A DNA stretch of 64,000 bases from Chlorella sorokiniana (Eukaryota; Chlorophyta; Trebouxiophyceae; Chlorellales; Chlorellaceae): contig CP084619.1 of the NCBI GenBank assembly GCA_025917655.1, positions 806,001 to 870,000 of the forward strand, written 5' to 3'. The position numbers and the translations under genes are program-made. Of this stretch, positions 35,562 to 46,827 are shown piece by piece. Under the pieces are notes generated by a model that saw nothing but the letters and a program-made list of their open reading frames with translations, did no database searches and was not told where the DNA came from. Each line of letters starts with the position of its first letter. The stretch's first letter is position 1.

Positions 35562-38500
35562 GTGACTGGTGACTGGTGACTGTTACAGAGGCGAGGCGCG
35601 GTAACGCGCTGGGGGCACACAGCAGTGCACCCCACTAGCTCCGGTACAACATCTAAGCATCGCAGGCGGGCGGGCGGGCGGGGTGTAAGCACCGGCCAAG
35701 CCGGGGATCGGGCGCAGGGGGCAGCAGGGGAACGGAGGGCGCCTGGGAGCACACCCAAAGCGCCGCCAGCGAAGCAAATGACACAGGAAGGCGGGGAGGC
35801 AGGGCGCCGGTTACGCATGTGGGCACCATCGCACGCCACCGCAGGGCCGCCATCACGGGTCAGAATGGGGATGGAAAGGGGAAGGTGGGGCCCCGCAGCA
35901 AGGCAGCAGCAGGCCGCTGACAGCCACGCGCCGCGGCCCGCCCGGCACAGTAGCCGAGAGGCGGCCAGACGGGCGGGCGGAAACGACAAAGGGCAGGCAG
36001 GGGACACTGAAGCGTCATGCAGCGGGTCAGGCAGGAGAGCAGCAGAGGGGACCAACTGTAAAGGAACGAGATGGGGACGAGGGGCAGGGCCGCCCCGCAG
36101 GCCCAGCAGGGCGGGCGGGGCACAGGCCCTGGGATCAGGCGCTAGGCATCAGGGAGCGGGGGAGGCCGCAACTGCAGGCGGCCATTTTCTGTGAAAAAGA
36201 AGGGGTGTGTGGTGGGGATGCGGCCAAGCCAAGCGGCAGGCGCCAGGTCCAGGGCATGAAAATCAGCAAGGAGAGACCAAAACGCACCGACCGCCGACCG
36301 GCAGGCGGCGGGGGGGGCCTGGGGGGCTGAGGCAGCGGCGCCGGGGCGCCGCCGGCTCGCGCGGGGCGGGGGGCTCCTGGCTGGCGGCGGCCGAAGCCGC
36401 CGCGCCAGGGGGCTCAGGAGGCCGGGGCTGCCGCAGGAAGCCGTCAAGTGAGCGCTGGACGAGGCGGGGCTGCTGCTGCTGCTGCTGCTGCTGCTCGCTC
36501 CGGCGCCGCAGCGCCGCCGCAGCCAGAGAACGCCGGCCACGGTCCATGGCTTCGACAGCCGCCAGGCAGACCACCCCCACACCCCGGCGTCAAGGCCGGG
36601 CGGGCGCGGGCCAGCCAGATGTTGGCCGGCAAAAGGGGGCAGGCTGCTCTGCAGGGGGCGCCGCGGCCGCAAGCGCCGCCTGGACAGCGGCGACAACGGC
36701 CTGCGCCACCGGGCATGCCCAGAAGTGGTGGTGGCGGTCTGGGCGGGGGCCTGCGCCGCACTCGCACGGCTGGTCGCGGTGCAGGCGGGCTGCGGTGGGG
36801 AGGGCATCGTAGGCCAGCCGCCAGAACACCTCCTTCCGCCCATTCTCCCAGGGCAGGTGCCACAGCCGGCGCATGGCAGCCTGGAGCTCGGGGAGGTGGG
36901 AAGGGGAGGGGGCTGCCGGCGGAGGCGAGCGCCGCAAAGGGGGCAAGGTGGAGGCTGGCACGCTGTTGGGCAGCTGGCGCCGCCAGCAGCGCGGTGGCTG
37001 AGCGCACGGTGAGCCGCGCGAAGCTGACGGGCCGGCCGGCGGGCAGCCGCCAGGCCAGGCGAGGGAGGAGGAGGGTGTGGAGGACGTGGGCGGGGAGGGC
37101 GGCTGCGGTGGGGCCGCGGCAGCAGCGGCGGCGCGCGCTGCCGCTACCCAAGCAGCGGGGACCGCCGCCAGCAGGGCTGCGAGGCGCTCCGCCGCCACGT
37201 GGCGCTGTGCAAACGCCGGGAGGAGGCCAAGAGCGGGTGGCGCACCAGGCTGACGTAAGCCGCCTGCGTGGGCGCTGCCGCCACAGCCCGCGCAACAGCG
37301 AGCGCGCGCCCGAGGGTGCCCACCCCTGCTGCCAGGAAGTCGGTGAAGGCGTGGTCCAGGCCGGCGGGGTGGGCTGCTGAGACCAGGAAGGGGTTGCCCC
37401 ACAGGGGCAGGGAGAGGCACCAGGGGCCGGGCCGGAGCTGCTGGGGCGCCAGGTCGGCTGGGGGTGGCAAGGAGGCGAGGGCTGCCCGCAGGCGGAGGGG
37501 GGCGGCGGCAGGTGGGCGAGCGACGCCGGCAGGGGCTGCTGGATGGGCCAGAAGAGCAGGCCTGCTGGCGGCAGGCCGTCAAGCAGCTCGTACGCCAGCG
37601 CCACCCAGGGCGGGAGCCGCTCCTCCGGAGGGGCCGGTGCGTCGGGAGGCGGGGCGGGCGGCGGCCGGGAGCGGCGGAAGGGGAGGCAAGGGAGGTGGCG
37701 GGTCTGGGGGAGGGGCCGCCGCCCCTGCGAGGTGTGTGAGGGGAGGCGGAGGGGAGGTGAGGAGGCGGGCCGCCCAGCTGGCATGGCGGGCCGAGATATG
37801 GAGGAGCCAGGGCAGCGCCCCAAAGCCGCCGTCAGCAGGCCGCCCAGGCAGGACGTCGCGGTGCAGGCCGGCAAAGCGCCGCTGCGTGGCGGAGGGGCCC
37901 TGGCTGCGATCCACAAGGCGCGCCGTGATGCGTGCAAGGCGGTCAGCGATGGCGGCGGGGGTGGCCCAGGAACTCGGAGTGGTAGAGCAGCTTCGGCACG
38001 CCATAGCCGGCGCTGGCAAAGGCCCGCCCGAAGACGGAGAGGCCAAGGCGGGCGATGCGGGCGTACACGGTCTCCACCCGGGCCAGCAGGGAGGCCCAGG
38101 TGGCGGCGGTGGCGGCTGCGGGCGGTTCGCCGTTGGCAAAGGGGATGCCGAGGGCGGTGACGGAGGAGACGACGCGCAGGCCGCGGCGCGCCGCGGGAGG
38201 TGGCAGCGCCGCTTCCACGTCGGCGGGCACGGCGCCGAGGGGGAGCAGCTGCGTTTTGGAGGGGTTGAGGCGCTGCCCGGTGGCGTCGCCAAAGGTGTCC
38301 ATGGCGCCCAGGAAGGCGGGCAGCTGGGCTGGAGAGTCCAACAGGATGTGCGCGTCGTCAGCATAGCAGCCGGTGGTGGTGGTGAGGGGGAGCCGGGCAG
38401 GAGGTCGCGCAGGCCAACGCCACGCTGGCGCAGGAAGGCAAGCAGGGCCTGGGCGACAAACAGGTAGAGCAGCGGGGCCAGCGGGCAGCCCTGGCGCACG

Positions 38501-39288
38501 CCTGCCAGGAAGTCGGCGGGGGAGGAGATGAAGCCGCTAACCAGGGCTCGGGCGCGGGTGCCGTGGAGGAGGGGGCGGACCAGGGAGAGGAAGCCCTCGC
38601 CGACGCCCAGGTCCGCCATGATGCGGAAGAGGAAGGAGCGGTCGATGGTGTCGTAGGCCTTGCGGAAGTCGCAGAAGGCCGCCAGCGCCCAGCGGCCCGC
38701 ACGGCGGAGGAGGTGGGGGAGGAGCTGCAGGGCCATGATGTTGTCGCCGATGCGGCGGCCGGGCACAAAGGCAACCTGCTCTGGGTCGATGACGGAGGCG
38801 AGGCAGGGCCCAAGGCGGCGGGCCAGCACAAGCGCATAGAGGCGATAGTCGGCGCCGAGCAGGGTGATGGGGCGGTAGCAGGCGGGGTCAGCGCGGTCGC
38901 CAGCCTTGAAGAGGAAGGTGATGAGCCCCTCATGGAATGAGCGCGGCAGCTGGCCGGTGGAGGCAATGGCGGTGAAGAGGCGGGAGAAGAGGGGGCAAAG
39001 GCGGTGCGGAAGTGGCGGTACAGGTCGGGGGACGCCGTCCAGGCCAGGCGACTTGCCCGGCTTGACGCGCCGCATGGCGCGCAGCACCTCCTCGGCAGAG
39101 AAGGCAGCCTCGCCCAGGGAAGCTGCCTGCAGCTCGGTGAGGCGGCGGCCGCTGCGCACCGCTGCGCTGACCTCATCCTGGGCGGCGGCAGAGGTGGTGG
39201 GCGCTGCAGAAATGGCCGCGGCTGCCTGCACCGCCACCGCAGCGGCTGAGGGGCCGGTGTGCAAGGCGCCGCCGGAACCTCGCAGCGG
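35562..39288 (-). mobile_element. LINE unit A (RT plus 3'UTR plus heptamer tail)
   Basis: A minus-strand non-LTR retrotransposon unit of about 3.7 kb. In element order it has an RT reading frame (39288 down to 36142), a 3'UTR, and a (CACCAGT)n tail at 35562-35582. Its 5' end starts abruptly at the heptamer tail of unit B, and no endonuclease domain precedes the RT, so it is 5' truncated. It is almost identical to unit B (same strand) and unit C (opposite strand). RT motifs are described in the pseudogene entry. It is Zepp/L1-like by structure; the clade was not determined. Confidence 0.85.
36142..39288 (-). pseudogene. LINE reverse transcriptase, unit A, frameshifted
   Basis: Non-LTR reverse transcriptase. 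Motifs in order: KPGKSPGLDGVP, LITFLFKAGDRADPACYRPI, DPEQVAFVPGRRIGDNI, AFCDFRKAYDTIDRSF (motif A), VRQGCPLAPLLYLF (motif B), YADDAHILLDS (catalytic YADD), then a C-terminal C-x-C...H...C finger in CECGAGPRPDRHHHFWACP. A Gln run encoded by CAG repeats (about 36470-36495) and a conserved end ENGRLQLRPPPLPDA precede TAG at 36142. Frame is broken at C/G runs, for example 38386-38390 just before YADD. No apurinic endonuclease domain is present upstream, so the copy is 5' truncated. Confidence 0.85.
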
Positions 39289-42000
39289 GGTGACTGGTGA
39301 CTGGTGACTGTTACAGAGGCGAGGCGCGGTAACGCGCTGGGGGCACACAGCAGTGCACCCCACTAGCTCCGGTACAACATCTAAGCATCGCAGGCGGGCG
39401 GGCGGGCGGGGTGTAAGCACCGGCCAAGCCGGGGATCGGGCGCAGGGGGCAGCAGGGGAACGGAGGGCGCCTGGGAGCACACCCAAAGCGCCGCCAGCGA
39501 AGCAAATGACACAGGAAGGCGGGGAGGCAGGGCGCCGGTTACGCATGTGGGCACCATCGCACGCCACCGCAGGGCCGCCATCACGGGTCAGAATGGGGAT
39601 GGAAAGGGGGAAGGTGGGGCCCCGCAGCAAGGCAGCAGCAGGCCGCTGACAGCCACGCGCCGCGGCCCGCCCGGCACAGTAGCCGAGAGGCGGCCAGACG
39701 GGCGGGCGGAAACGACAAAGGGCAGGCAGGGGACACTGAAGCGTCATGCAGCGGGTCAGGCAGGAGAGCAGCAGAGGGGACCAACTGTAAAGGAACGAGA
39801 TGGGGACGAGGGGCAGGGCCGCCCCGCAGGCCCAGCAGGGCGGGCGGGGCACAGGCCCTGGGATCAGGCGCTAGGCATCAGGGAGCGGGGGAGGCCGCAA
39901 CTGCAGGCGGCCATTTTCTGTGAAAAAGAAGGGGTGTGTGGTGGGGATGCGGCCAAGCCAAGCGGCAGGCGCCAGGTCCAGGGCATGAAAATCAGCAAGG
40001 AGAGACCAAAACGCACCGACCGCCGACCGGCAGGCGGCGGGGAGGGGGCCTGGGGGGCTGAGGCAGCGGCGCCGGGGGCGCCGCCGGCTCGCGCGGGGGG
40101 GGGGGCTCCTGGCTGGCGGCGGCCGAAGCCGCCGCCAGGGGGCTCAGGAGGCCGGGGCTGCCGCAGGAAGCCGTCAAGTGAGCGCTGGACGAGGCGGGGC
40201 TGCTGCTGCTGCTGCTGCTGCTGCTCGCTCCCGGCGCCGCAGCGCCGCCGCAGCCAGAGAACGCCGGCCACGGTCCATGGCTTCGACAGCCGCCAGGCAG
40301 ACCACCCCACACCCCGGCGTCAAGGCCGGGCGGGGCGCGGGCCAGCCAGATGTTGGCCGGCAAAAGGGGGGCAGGCTGCTCTGCAGGGGGCGCGCCGCGC
40401 CGCAAGCGCCGCCTGGACAGCGGCGACAACGGCCTGCGCCACCGGGCATGCCCAGAAGTGGTGGTGGCGGTCTGGGCGGGGGCCTGCGCCGCACTCGCAC
40501 GGCTGGTCGCGGTGCAGGCGGGCTGCGGTGGGGAGGGCATCGTAGGCCAGCCGCCAGAACACCTCCTTCCGCCCATTCTCCCAGGGCAGGTGCCACAGCC
40601 GGCGCATGGCAGCCTGGAGCTCGGGGAGGTGGGAAGGGGAAGGGGGCTGCCGGCGGAGGCGAGCGCCGCAAAGGGGGCAAGGTGGAGGCTGGCACGCTGT
40701 TGGGCAGCTGGCGCCGCCAGCAGCGCGGTGGCTGAGCGCACGGTGAGCCGCGCGAAGCTGACGGGCCGGCCGGCGGGCAGCCGCCAGGCCAGGCGAGGGA
40801 GGAGGAGGGTGTGGAGGACGTGGGCGGGGAGGGCGGCTGCGGTGGGGCCGCGGCAGCAGCGGCGGCGCGCGCTGCCGCTACCCAAGCAGCGGGGACCGCC
40901 GCCAGCAGGGCTGCGAGGCGCTCCGCCGCCACGTGGCGCTGTGCAAACGCCGGGAGGAGGCCAAGAGCGGGTGGCGCACCAGGCTGACGTAAGCCGCCTG
41001 CGTGGGCGCTGCCGCCACAGCCCGCGCAACAGCGAGCGCGCGCCCGAGGGTGCCCACCCCTGCTGCCAGGAAGTCGGTGAAGGCGTGGTCCAGGCCGGCG
41101 GGGTGGGCTGCTGAGACCAGGAAGGGGTTGCCCCACAGGGGCAGGGAGAGGCACCAGGGGCCGGGCCGGAGCTGCTGGGGCGCCAGGTCGGCTGGGGGTG
41201 GCAAGGAGGCGAGGGCTGCCCGCAGGCGGAGGAGGGGCGGCGGCAGGTGGGCGAGCGACGCCGGCAGGGGCTGCTGGATGGGCCAGAAGAGCAGGCCTGC
41301 TGGCGGCAGGCCGTCAAGCAGCTCGTACGCCAGCGCCACCCAGGGCGGGAGCCGCTCCTCCGGAGGGGCCGGTGCGTCGGGAGGCGGGGCGGGGCGGCGG
41401 CCGGGAGCGGCGGAAGGGGAGGCAAGGGAGGTGGCGGGTCTGGGGAGGGGCCGCCGCCCCTGCGAGGTGTGTGAGGGGAGGCGGAGGGGAGGTGAGGAGG
41501 CGGGCCGCCCAGCTGGCATGGCGGGCCGAGATATGGAGGAGCCAGGGCAGCGCCCCAAAGCCGCCGTCAGCAGGCCGCCCAGGCAGGACGTCGCGGTGCA
41601 GGCCGGCAAAGCGCCGCTGCGTGGCGGAGGGGCCCTGGCTGCGATCCACAAGGCGCGCCGTGATGCGTGCAAGGCGGTCAGCGATGGCGGCGGGGGTGGC
41701 CCAGGAACTCGGAGTGATAGAGGAGCTTCGGCACGCCATAGCCGGCGCTGGCAAAGGCCCGCCCGAAGACGGAGAGGCCAAGGCGGGCGATGCGGGCGTA
41801 CACGGTCTCCACCCGGGCCAGCAGGGAGGCCCAGGTGGCGGCGGTGGCGGCTGCGGGCGGCTCGCCGTTGGCAAAGGGGATGCCGAGGGCGGTGACGGAG
41901 GAGACGACGCGCAGACCGCGGCGCGCCGCGGGAGGTGGCAGCGCCGCTTCCACGTCGGCGGGCACGGCGCCGAGGGGAGCAGCCGCGTTTTGGAGGGGTG
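39289..42000 (-). mobile_element. LINE unit B, truncated within RT
   Basis: Second minus-strand unit in direct tandem with unit A. It has a heptamer tail at 39289-39313, a 3'UTR and the C-terminal part of the RT frame (stop at 39871; finger, Q run and the region back to about 41990). The upstream half of RT, including YADD, is missing: at about 42000 the element meets the (AAC)-tail SINE. Small differences from unit A are one-base changes in G runs (for example near 40099 and 40380) and scattered substitutions. Confidence 0.8.
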
Positions 42001-42001
42001 A

Positions 42002-42209
42002 TTTGTTGTTGTGTGTTACAGGACGTGGCGGTTCGGTAACGAACCTCTAGATCCAGCCTGATAGGGAAAGCAAGCAAGCCAAGCAGCTCCGTATTGCAAG
42101 CACCGCCAGGAACGCTCGATCCCGAAGAAGGGGCACAGGCCAACTCTGTGGCAATCGGGCCCACCGGAAAGTACCGGCCTTCCCAGCTAGTATCTCGGCC
42201 GGGATCGGG
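42002..42209 (-). mobile_element. SINE-like element with (AAC)n tail
   Basis: About 208 bp. In element sense it begins with a tRNA-like head containing a B-box-type TTCGAATCCCGGCC in its better copy at 48656 (here altered to ATCCCGGCC). It ends CGTCCTGTAACACAAC with an AAC-repeat tail (plus strand TTTGTTGTTGTG at 42002). A second copy lies on the plus strand at 48656-48874 and a fragment at 49862. It shares the CTGTAACA terminus with the LINEs. Confidence 0.65.
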
Positions 42210-42224
42210 TGACTGTTACAGAGT
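42210..42224 (-). repeat. Minimal LINE tail remnant
   Basis: TGACTGTTACAGAG directly flanks the SINE head, then the sequence becomes T-rich. It is a tiny leftover of a LINE 3' end next to the tRNA core. Confidence 0.5.
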
Positions 42225-42277
42225 TTTTTGAAAGTTTGTTGTACTATGGATAGTTGGAAATCTGTCATCTTAATCAA

Positions 42278-42351
42278 GTCTCGTTGGTGTAGTTGGTTAT
42301 CACATTCGCTTCACACGCGAAAGGTCCTCAGTTCGAACCTGAGATGGGACA
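42278..42351 (+). tRNA. tRNA-Val (CAC)
   Basis: Folds as a cloverleaf. The acceptor GTCTCGT pairs with ATGGGAC, the D arm is GTGTAGTTGGTTATCAC, the anticodon stem TTCGC/GCGAA has loop TTCACAC (anticodon CAC), and the T arm is CTCAG-TTCGAAC-CTGAG, with discriminator A. A run of seven T follows immediately, a good Pol III terminator. No intron. Confidence 0.95.
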
Positions 42352-42731
42352 TTTTTTTGCTTGTTCGGTTGTGTGTGTGCTACTCTTTTGTTTTAAATTG
42401 TGTGTGTGCTAGGATGTCTCCCCTTAAAAGGAGAACAGGGATGCAAGAAAAACCAATTGTATTCTGCTTGGCGATCTGGTAACCAAGCGGTTTCAAGTCG
42501 TGGCGACGAGGAAGGGGTGCGGCGGAGGAAGAGGGGCGGTGACAAACCCAGCATTGGCCAATAGGAACCAGGGCATGCCAAGTAACGCCCACGTGTGGCT
42601 GCACCATGGAGACAAGGCCCGGACGACAGCGGAGGGGCGGCCAAGAGTGGCATGGGGGCGTGGATACTTAGAACTGATCCACTCCTGTTTGTTTTGTTTG
42701 TTACTGACTGCTGCTGCAGGGGGTGCAGAAC

Positions 42732-42772
42732 TTGACTTGACCTGACTGTTACAGAAACCAGGCGCGGGTGCA
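42732..42772 (-). repeat. LINE 3' tail fragment between tRNA genes
   Basis: CTTGACTTGACCTGACTGTTACAG then AAACCAGGCGCGG is the extreme 3' end (about 40 bp) of a minus-strand LINE, lying 380 bp after the first tRNA-Val and 70 bp before the second. Confidence 0.65.
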
Positions 42773-42843
42773 GAAGGGGAACTCTTTGCTTGCGCAAGCT
42801 ACGAAGGGCTGTTCAGCTGGAAATTTGCGCATGCATTTGTGAT

Positions 42844-42918
42844 GTCTCGTTGGTGTAGTTGGTCTATCACATTCGCTTCACACGCGAAAGGTCCTCAGTT
42901 CGATCCTGAGATGGGACA
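42844..42918 (+). tRNA. tRNA-Val (CAC), second copy
   Basis: Nearly identical to the first tRNA-Val(CAC). It has one extra base in the D loop (GGTCTATCAC versus GGTTATCAC) and TTCGATC in place of TTCGAAC in the T loop. Acceptor, anticodon and T stems are intact. A T-rich stretch including TTTTG follows at about 42927. Confidence 0.92.
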
Positions 42919-42990
42919 TTCTGCGACCTTTTGTTTGTTGGATTCGAGTTAAGAAAAAATTACTTATATGGCATGGTTAGCATGAAAAAA

Positions 42991-43001
42991 TGGCTTCACC
43001 T

Positions 43002-43048
<47 letters not shown>

Positions 43049-43063
43049 TTGAGCTATGAAGCC
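42991..43063 (-). tRNA. tRNA-Phe (GAA)
   Basis: On the minus strand the gene starts GGCTTCATAGCTCAATTGGG and has anticodon stem-loop CAGAC-TGAAGAT-CTGAA (anticodon GAA). The T arm is CCTGG-TTCGATC-CCAGG and the 3' end GTGAAGCC plus A. The minus-strand sequence immediately downstream is TTTTTTCATG, a Pol III terminator. No intron. Confidence 0.95.
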
Positions 43064-43180
43064 GTCCACCCGATAATAGAAGGACATCTTGCGAATTGTT
43101 GTTGTGCACTCGGGATTATTGTTGTTGTACACTCGGGAATAAAAGCATGGTTCTATACCACAGAAAGATTGGAATTTTGT

Positions 43181-43676
43181 GCCCTATCCCCGCTGCTGCT
43201 CTCCTGCCTGACCCGCTGCATGACGCTTCAGTGTCCCCTGCCTGCCCTGTGTCGTTTCCGCCCGCCCGTCTGGCCGCCTCTCGGCTACTGTGCCGGGCGG
43301 GCCGCGGCGCGTGGCTGTCAGCGGCCTGCTGCTGCCTTGCTGCGGGGCCCCACCTTCCCCCTTTCCATCCCCATTCTGACCCGTGATGGCGGCCCTGCGG
43401 TGGCGTGCGATGGTGCCCACATGCGTAACCGGCGCCCTGCCTCCCCGCCTTCCTGTGTCATTTGCTTCGCTGGCGGCGCTTTGGGTGTGCTCCCAGGCGC
43501 CCTCCGTTCCCCTGCTGCCCCCTGCGCCCGATCCCCGGCTTGGCCGGTGCTTACACCCCGCCCGCCCGCCCGCCTGCGATGCTTAGATGTTGTACCGGAG
43601 CTAGTGGGGTGCACTGCTGTGTGCCCCCAGCGCGTTACCGCGCCTCGCCTCTGTAACAGTCACCAGTCACCAGTCA
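43181..43676 (+). repeat. LINE 3'UTR with heptamer tail
   Basis: Plus-strand 3' end equivalent to the 3'UTR of unit B (39289 to about 39780), inverted. It starts at CTGCTGCTCTCCTGCC and ends GCCTCTGTAACAG followed by CACCAGT heptamers (43650-43676). The RT frame of unit C begins directly after the tail, the same junction as between units B and A. Confidence 0.8.
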
Positions 43677-46600
43677 CCCCGCTGCGAGGTTCCGGCGGCG
43701 CCTTGCACACCGGCCCCTCAGCCGCTGCGGTGGCGGTGCAGGCAGCCGCGGCCATTTCTGCAGCGCCCACCACCTCTGCCGCCGCCCAGGATGAGGTCAG
43801 CGCAGCGGTGCGCAGCGGCCGCCGCCTCACCGAGCTGCAGGCAGCTTCCCTGGGCGAGGCTGCCTTCTCTGCCGAGGAGGTGCTGCGCGCCATGCGGCGC
43901 GTCAAGCCGGGCAAGTCGCCTGGCCTGGACGGCGTCCCCCGACCTGTACCGCCACTTCCGCACCGCCTTTGCCCCCTCTTCTCCCGCCTCTTCACCGCCA
44001 TTGCCTCCACCGGCCAGCTGCCGCGCTCATTCCATGAGGGGCTCATCACCTTCCTCTTCAAGGCTGGCGACCGCGCTGACCCCGCCTGCTACCGCCCCAT
44101 CACCCTGCTCGGCGCCGACTATCGCCTCTATGCGCTTGTGCTGGCCCGCCGCCTTGGGCCCTGCCTCGCCTCCGTCATCGACCCAGAGCAGGTTGCCTTT
44201 GTGCCCGGCCGCCGCATCGGCGACAACATCATGGCCCTGCAGCTCCTCCCCCACCTCCTCCGCCGTGCGGGCCGCTGGGCGCTGGCGGCCTTCTGCGACT
44301 TCCGCAAGGCCTACGACACCATCGACCGCTCCTTCCTCTTCCGCATCATGGCGGACCTGGGCGTCGGCGAGGGCTTCCTCTCCCTGGTCCGCCCCCTCCT
44401 CCACGGCACCCGCGCCCGAGCCCTGGTTAGCGGCTTCATCTCCTCCCCCGCCGACTTCCTGGCAGGCGTGCGCCAGGGCTGCCCGCTGGCCCCGCTGCTC
44501 TACCTGTTTGTCGCCCAGGCCCTGCTTGCCTTCCTGCGCCAGCGTGGCGTTGGCCTGCGCGACCTCCTGCCCGGCTCCCCCTCACCACCACCACCGGCTG
44601 CTATGCTGACGACGCGCACATCCTGTTGGACTCTCCAGCCCAGCTGCCCGCCTTCCTGGGCGCCATGGACACCTTTGGCGACGCCACCGGGCAGCGCCTC
44701 AACCCTCCAAAACGCAGCTGCTCCCCTCGGCGCCGTGCCCGCCGACGTGGAAGCGGCGCTGCCACCTCCCGCGGCGCGCCGCGGCCTGCGCGCGTCGTCT
44801 CCTCCGTCACCGCCCTCGGCATCCCTTTGCCAACGGCGAACCGCCCGCAGCCGCCACCGCCGCCACCTGGGCCTCCCTGCTGGCCCGGGTGGAGACCGTG
44901 TACGCCCGCATCGCCCGCCTTGGCCTCTCCGTCTTCGGGCGGGCCTTTGCCAGCGCCGGCTATGGCGTGCCGAAGCTGCTCTACCACTCCGAGTTCCTGG
45001 GCCACCCCCGCCGCCATCGCTGACCGCCTTGCACGCATCACGGCGCGCCTTGTGGATCGCAGCCAGGGCCCCTCCGCCACGCAGCGGCGCTTTGCCGGCC
45101 TGCACCGCGACGTCCTGCCTGGGCGGCCTGCTGACGGCGGCTTTGGGGCGCTGCCCTGGCTCCTCCATATCTCGGCCCGCCATGCCAGCTGGGCGGCCCG
45201 CCTCCTCACCTCCCCTCCGCCTCCCCTCACACACCTCGCAGGGGCGGCGGCCCCTCCCCAGACCCGCCACCTCCCTTGCCTCCCCTTCCGCCGCTCCCGG
45301 CCGCCGCCCCGCCCCCGCCTCCCGACGCACCGGCCCCTCCGGAGGAGCGGCTCCCGCCCTGGGTGGCGCTGGCGTACGAGCTGCTTGACGGCCTGCCGCC
45401 AGCAGGCCTGCTGTTCTGGCCCATCCACCAGCCCCTGCCGGCGTCGCTCGCCCACCTGCCGCCGCCCCTCCTCCGCCTGCGGGCAGCCCTCGCCTCCTTG
45501 CCACCCCCAGCCGACCTGGCGCCCCAGCAGCTCCGGCCCGGCCCCTGGTGCCTCTCCCTGCCCCTGTGGGGCAACCCCTTCCTGGTCTCAGCAGCCCACC
45601 CCGCCGGCCTGGACCACGCCTTCACCGACTTCCTGGCAGCAGGGGTGGGCACCCTCGGGCGCGCGCTCGCTGTTGCGCGGGCTGTGGCGGCAGCGCCCAC
45701 GCAGGCGGCTTACGTCAGCCTGGTGCGCCACCCGCTCTTGGCCTCCTCCCCGGCGTTTGCACAGCGCCACGTGGCGGCGGAGCGCCTCGCAGCCCTGCTG
45801 GCGGCGGTCCCCGCTGCTTGGGTAGCGGCAGCGCGCGCCGCCGCTGCTGCCGCGGCCCCACCGCAGCCGCCCTCCCCCGCCCACGTCCTCCACACTCCTC
45901 CTCCCCTCGCCTGGCCTGGCGGCTGCCCGCCGGCCGGCCCGTCAGCTTCGCGCGGCTCACCGTGCGCTCAGCCACCGCGCTGCTGGCGGCGCCAGCTGCC
46001 CAACAGCGTGCCAGCCTCCACCTTGCCCCCTTTGCGGCGCTCGCCTCCGCCGGCAGCCCCCTTCCCCTTCCCACCTCCCCGAGCTCCAGGCTGCCATGCG
46101 CCGGCTGTGGCACCTGCCCTGGGAGAATGGGCGGAAGGAGGTGTTCTGGCGGCTGGCCTACGATGCCCTCCCCACCGCAGCCCGCCTGCACCGCGACCAG
46201 CCGTGCGAGTGCGGCGCAGGCCCCCGCCCAGACCGCCACCACCACTTCTGGGCATGCCCGGTGGCGCAGGCCGTTGTCGCCGCTGTCCAGGCGGCGCTGG
46301 CGGCCGCGGCGCCCCCTGCAGAGCAGCCTGCCCCCTTTTGCCGGCCAACGTCTGGCTGGCCCGCGCCCGCCCGGCCTTGACGCTGGGGTGTGGGGGTGGT
46401 CTGCCTGGCGGCTGTCGAAGCCATGGACCGTGGCCGGCGTTCTCTGGCTGCGGCGGCGCTGCGGCGCCGGAGCGAGCAGCAGCAGCAGCAGCAGCAGCAG
46501 CCCCGCCTCGTCCAGCGCTCACTTGACGGCTTCCTGCGGCAGCCCCAGCCTCCTGAGCCCCCTGGCGCGGCGGCTTCGGCCGCCGCCAGCCAGGAGCCCC

Positions 46601-46827
46601 CGCCCCGCGAGAGCCGGCAGCGCCCCCGCCCCGCTGCCTCAGCCCCCCAGGCCCCCCCCGCCGCCTGCCGCTCGGCGGTCGGTGCGTTTTGGTCTCTCCT
46701 TGCTGATTTTCATGCCCTGGACCTGGCGCCTGCCGCTTGGCTTGGCCGCATCCCCACCACACACCCCTTCTTTTTCACAGAAAATGGCCGCCTGCAGTTG
46801 CGGCCTCCCCCACTCCCTGACGCCTAG
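43677..46827 (+). pseudogene. LINE reverse transcriptase, unit C, frameshifted
   Basis: Same protein as in unit A. It shows KPGKSPGLDGVP, AFCDFRKAYDTIDRSF, VRQGCPLAPLLYLF, YADDAHILLDS and CECGAGPRPDRHHHFWACP, ending PPPLPDA with TAG at 46825. Frame changes occur at C runs 43936-43940, 43972-43976 and 44577-44581, the first three identical to unit A. Additional differences lie around 44700-44830 and 45300. An open frame running in from 43049 is not real, because it passes through the tRNA-Phe gene and a LINE tail. Confidence 0.85.

Larger units (their letters stand above)
42225..43180. other. Less GC-rich core with tRNA cluster
   Basis: About 0.95 kb of mostly unique, less GC-rich DNA carrying three tRNA genes and one LINE tail fragment. 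It lies between the minus-strand LINE units on the left and the plus-strand unit on the right. Confidence 0.6.

Noticed and set aside
43049-43676. N-terminal extension of the LINE RT frame from 43049
   Set aside because: The open frame crosses the tRNA-Phe gene and a complete LINE 3'UTR and tail, so it is not a protein start.
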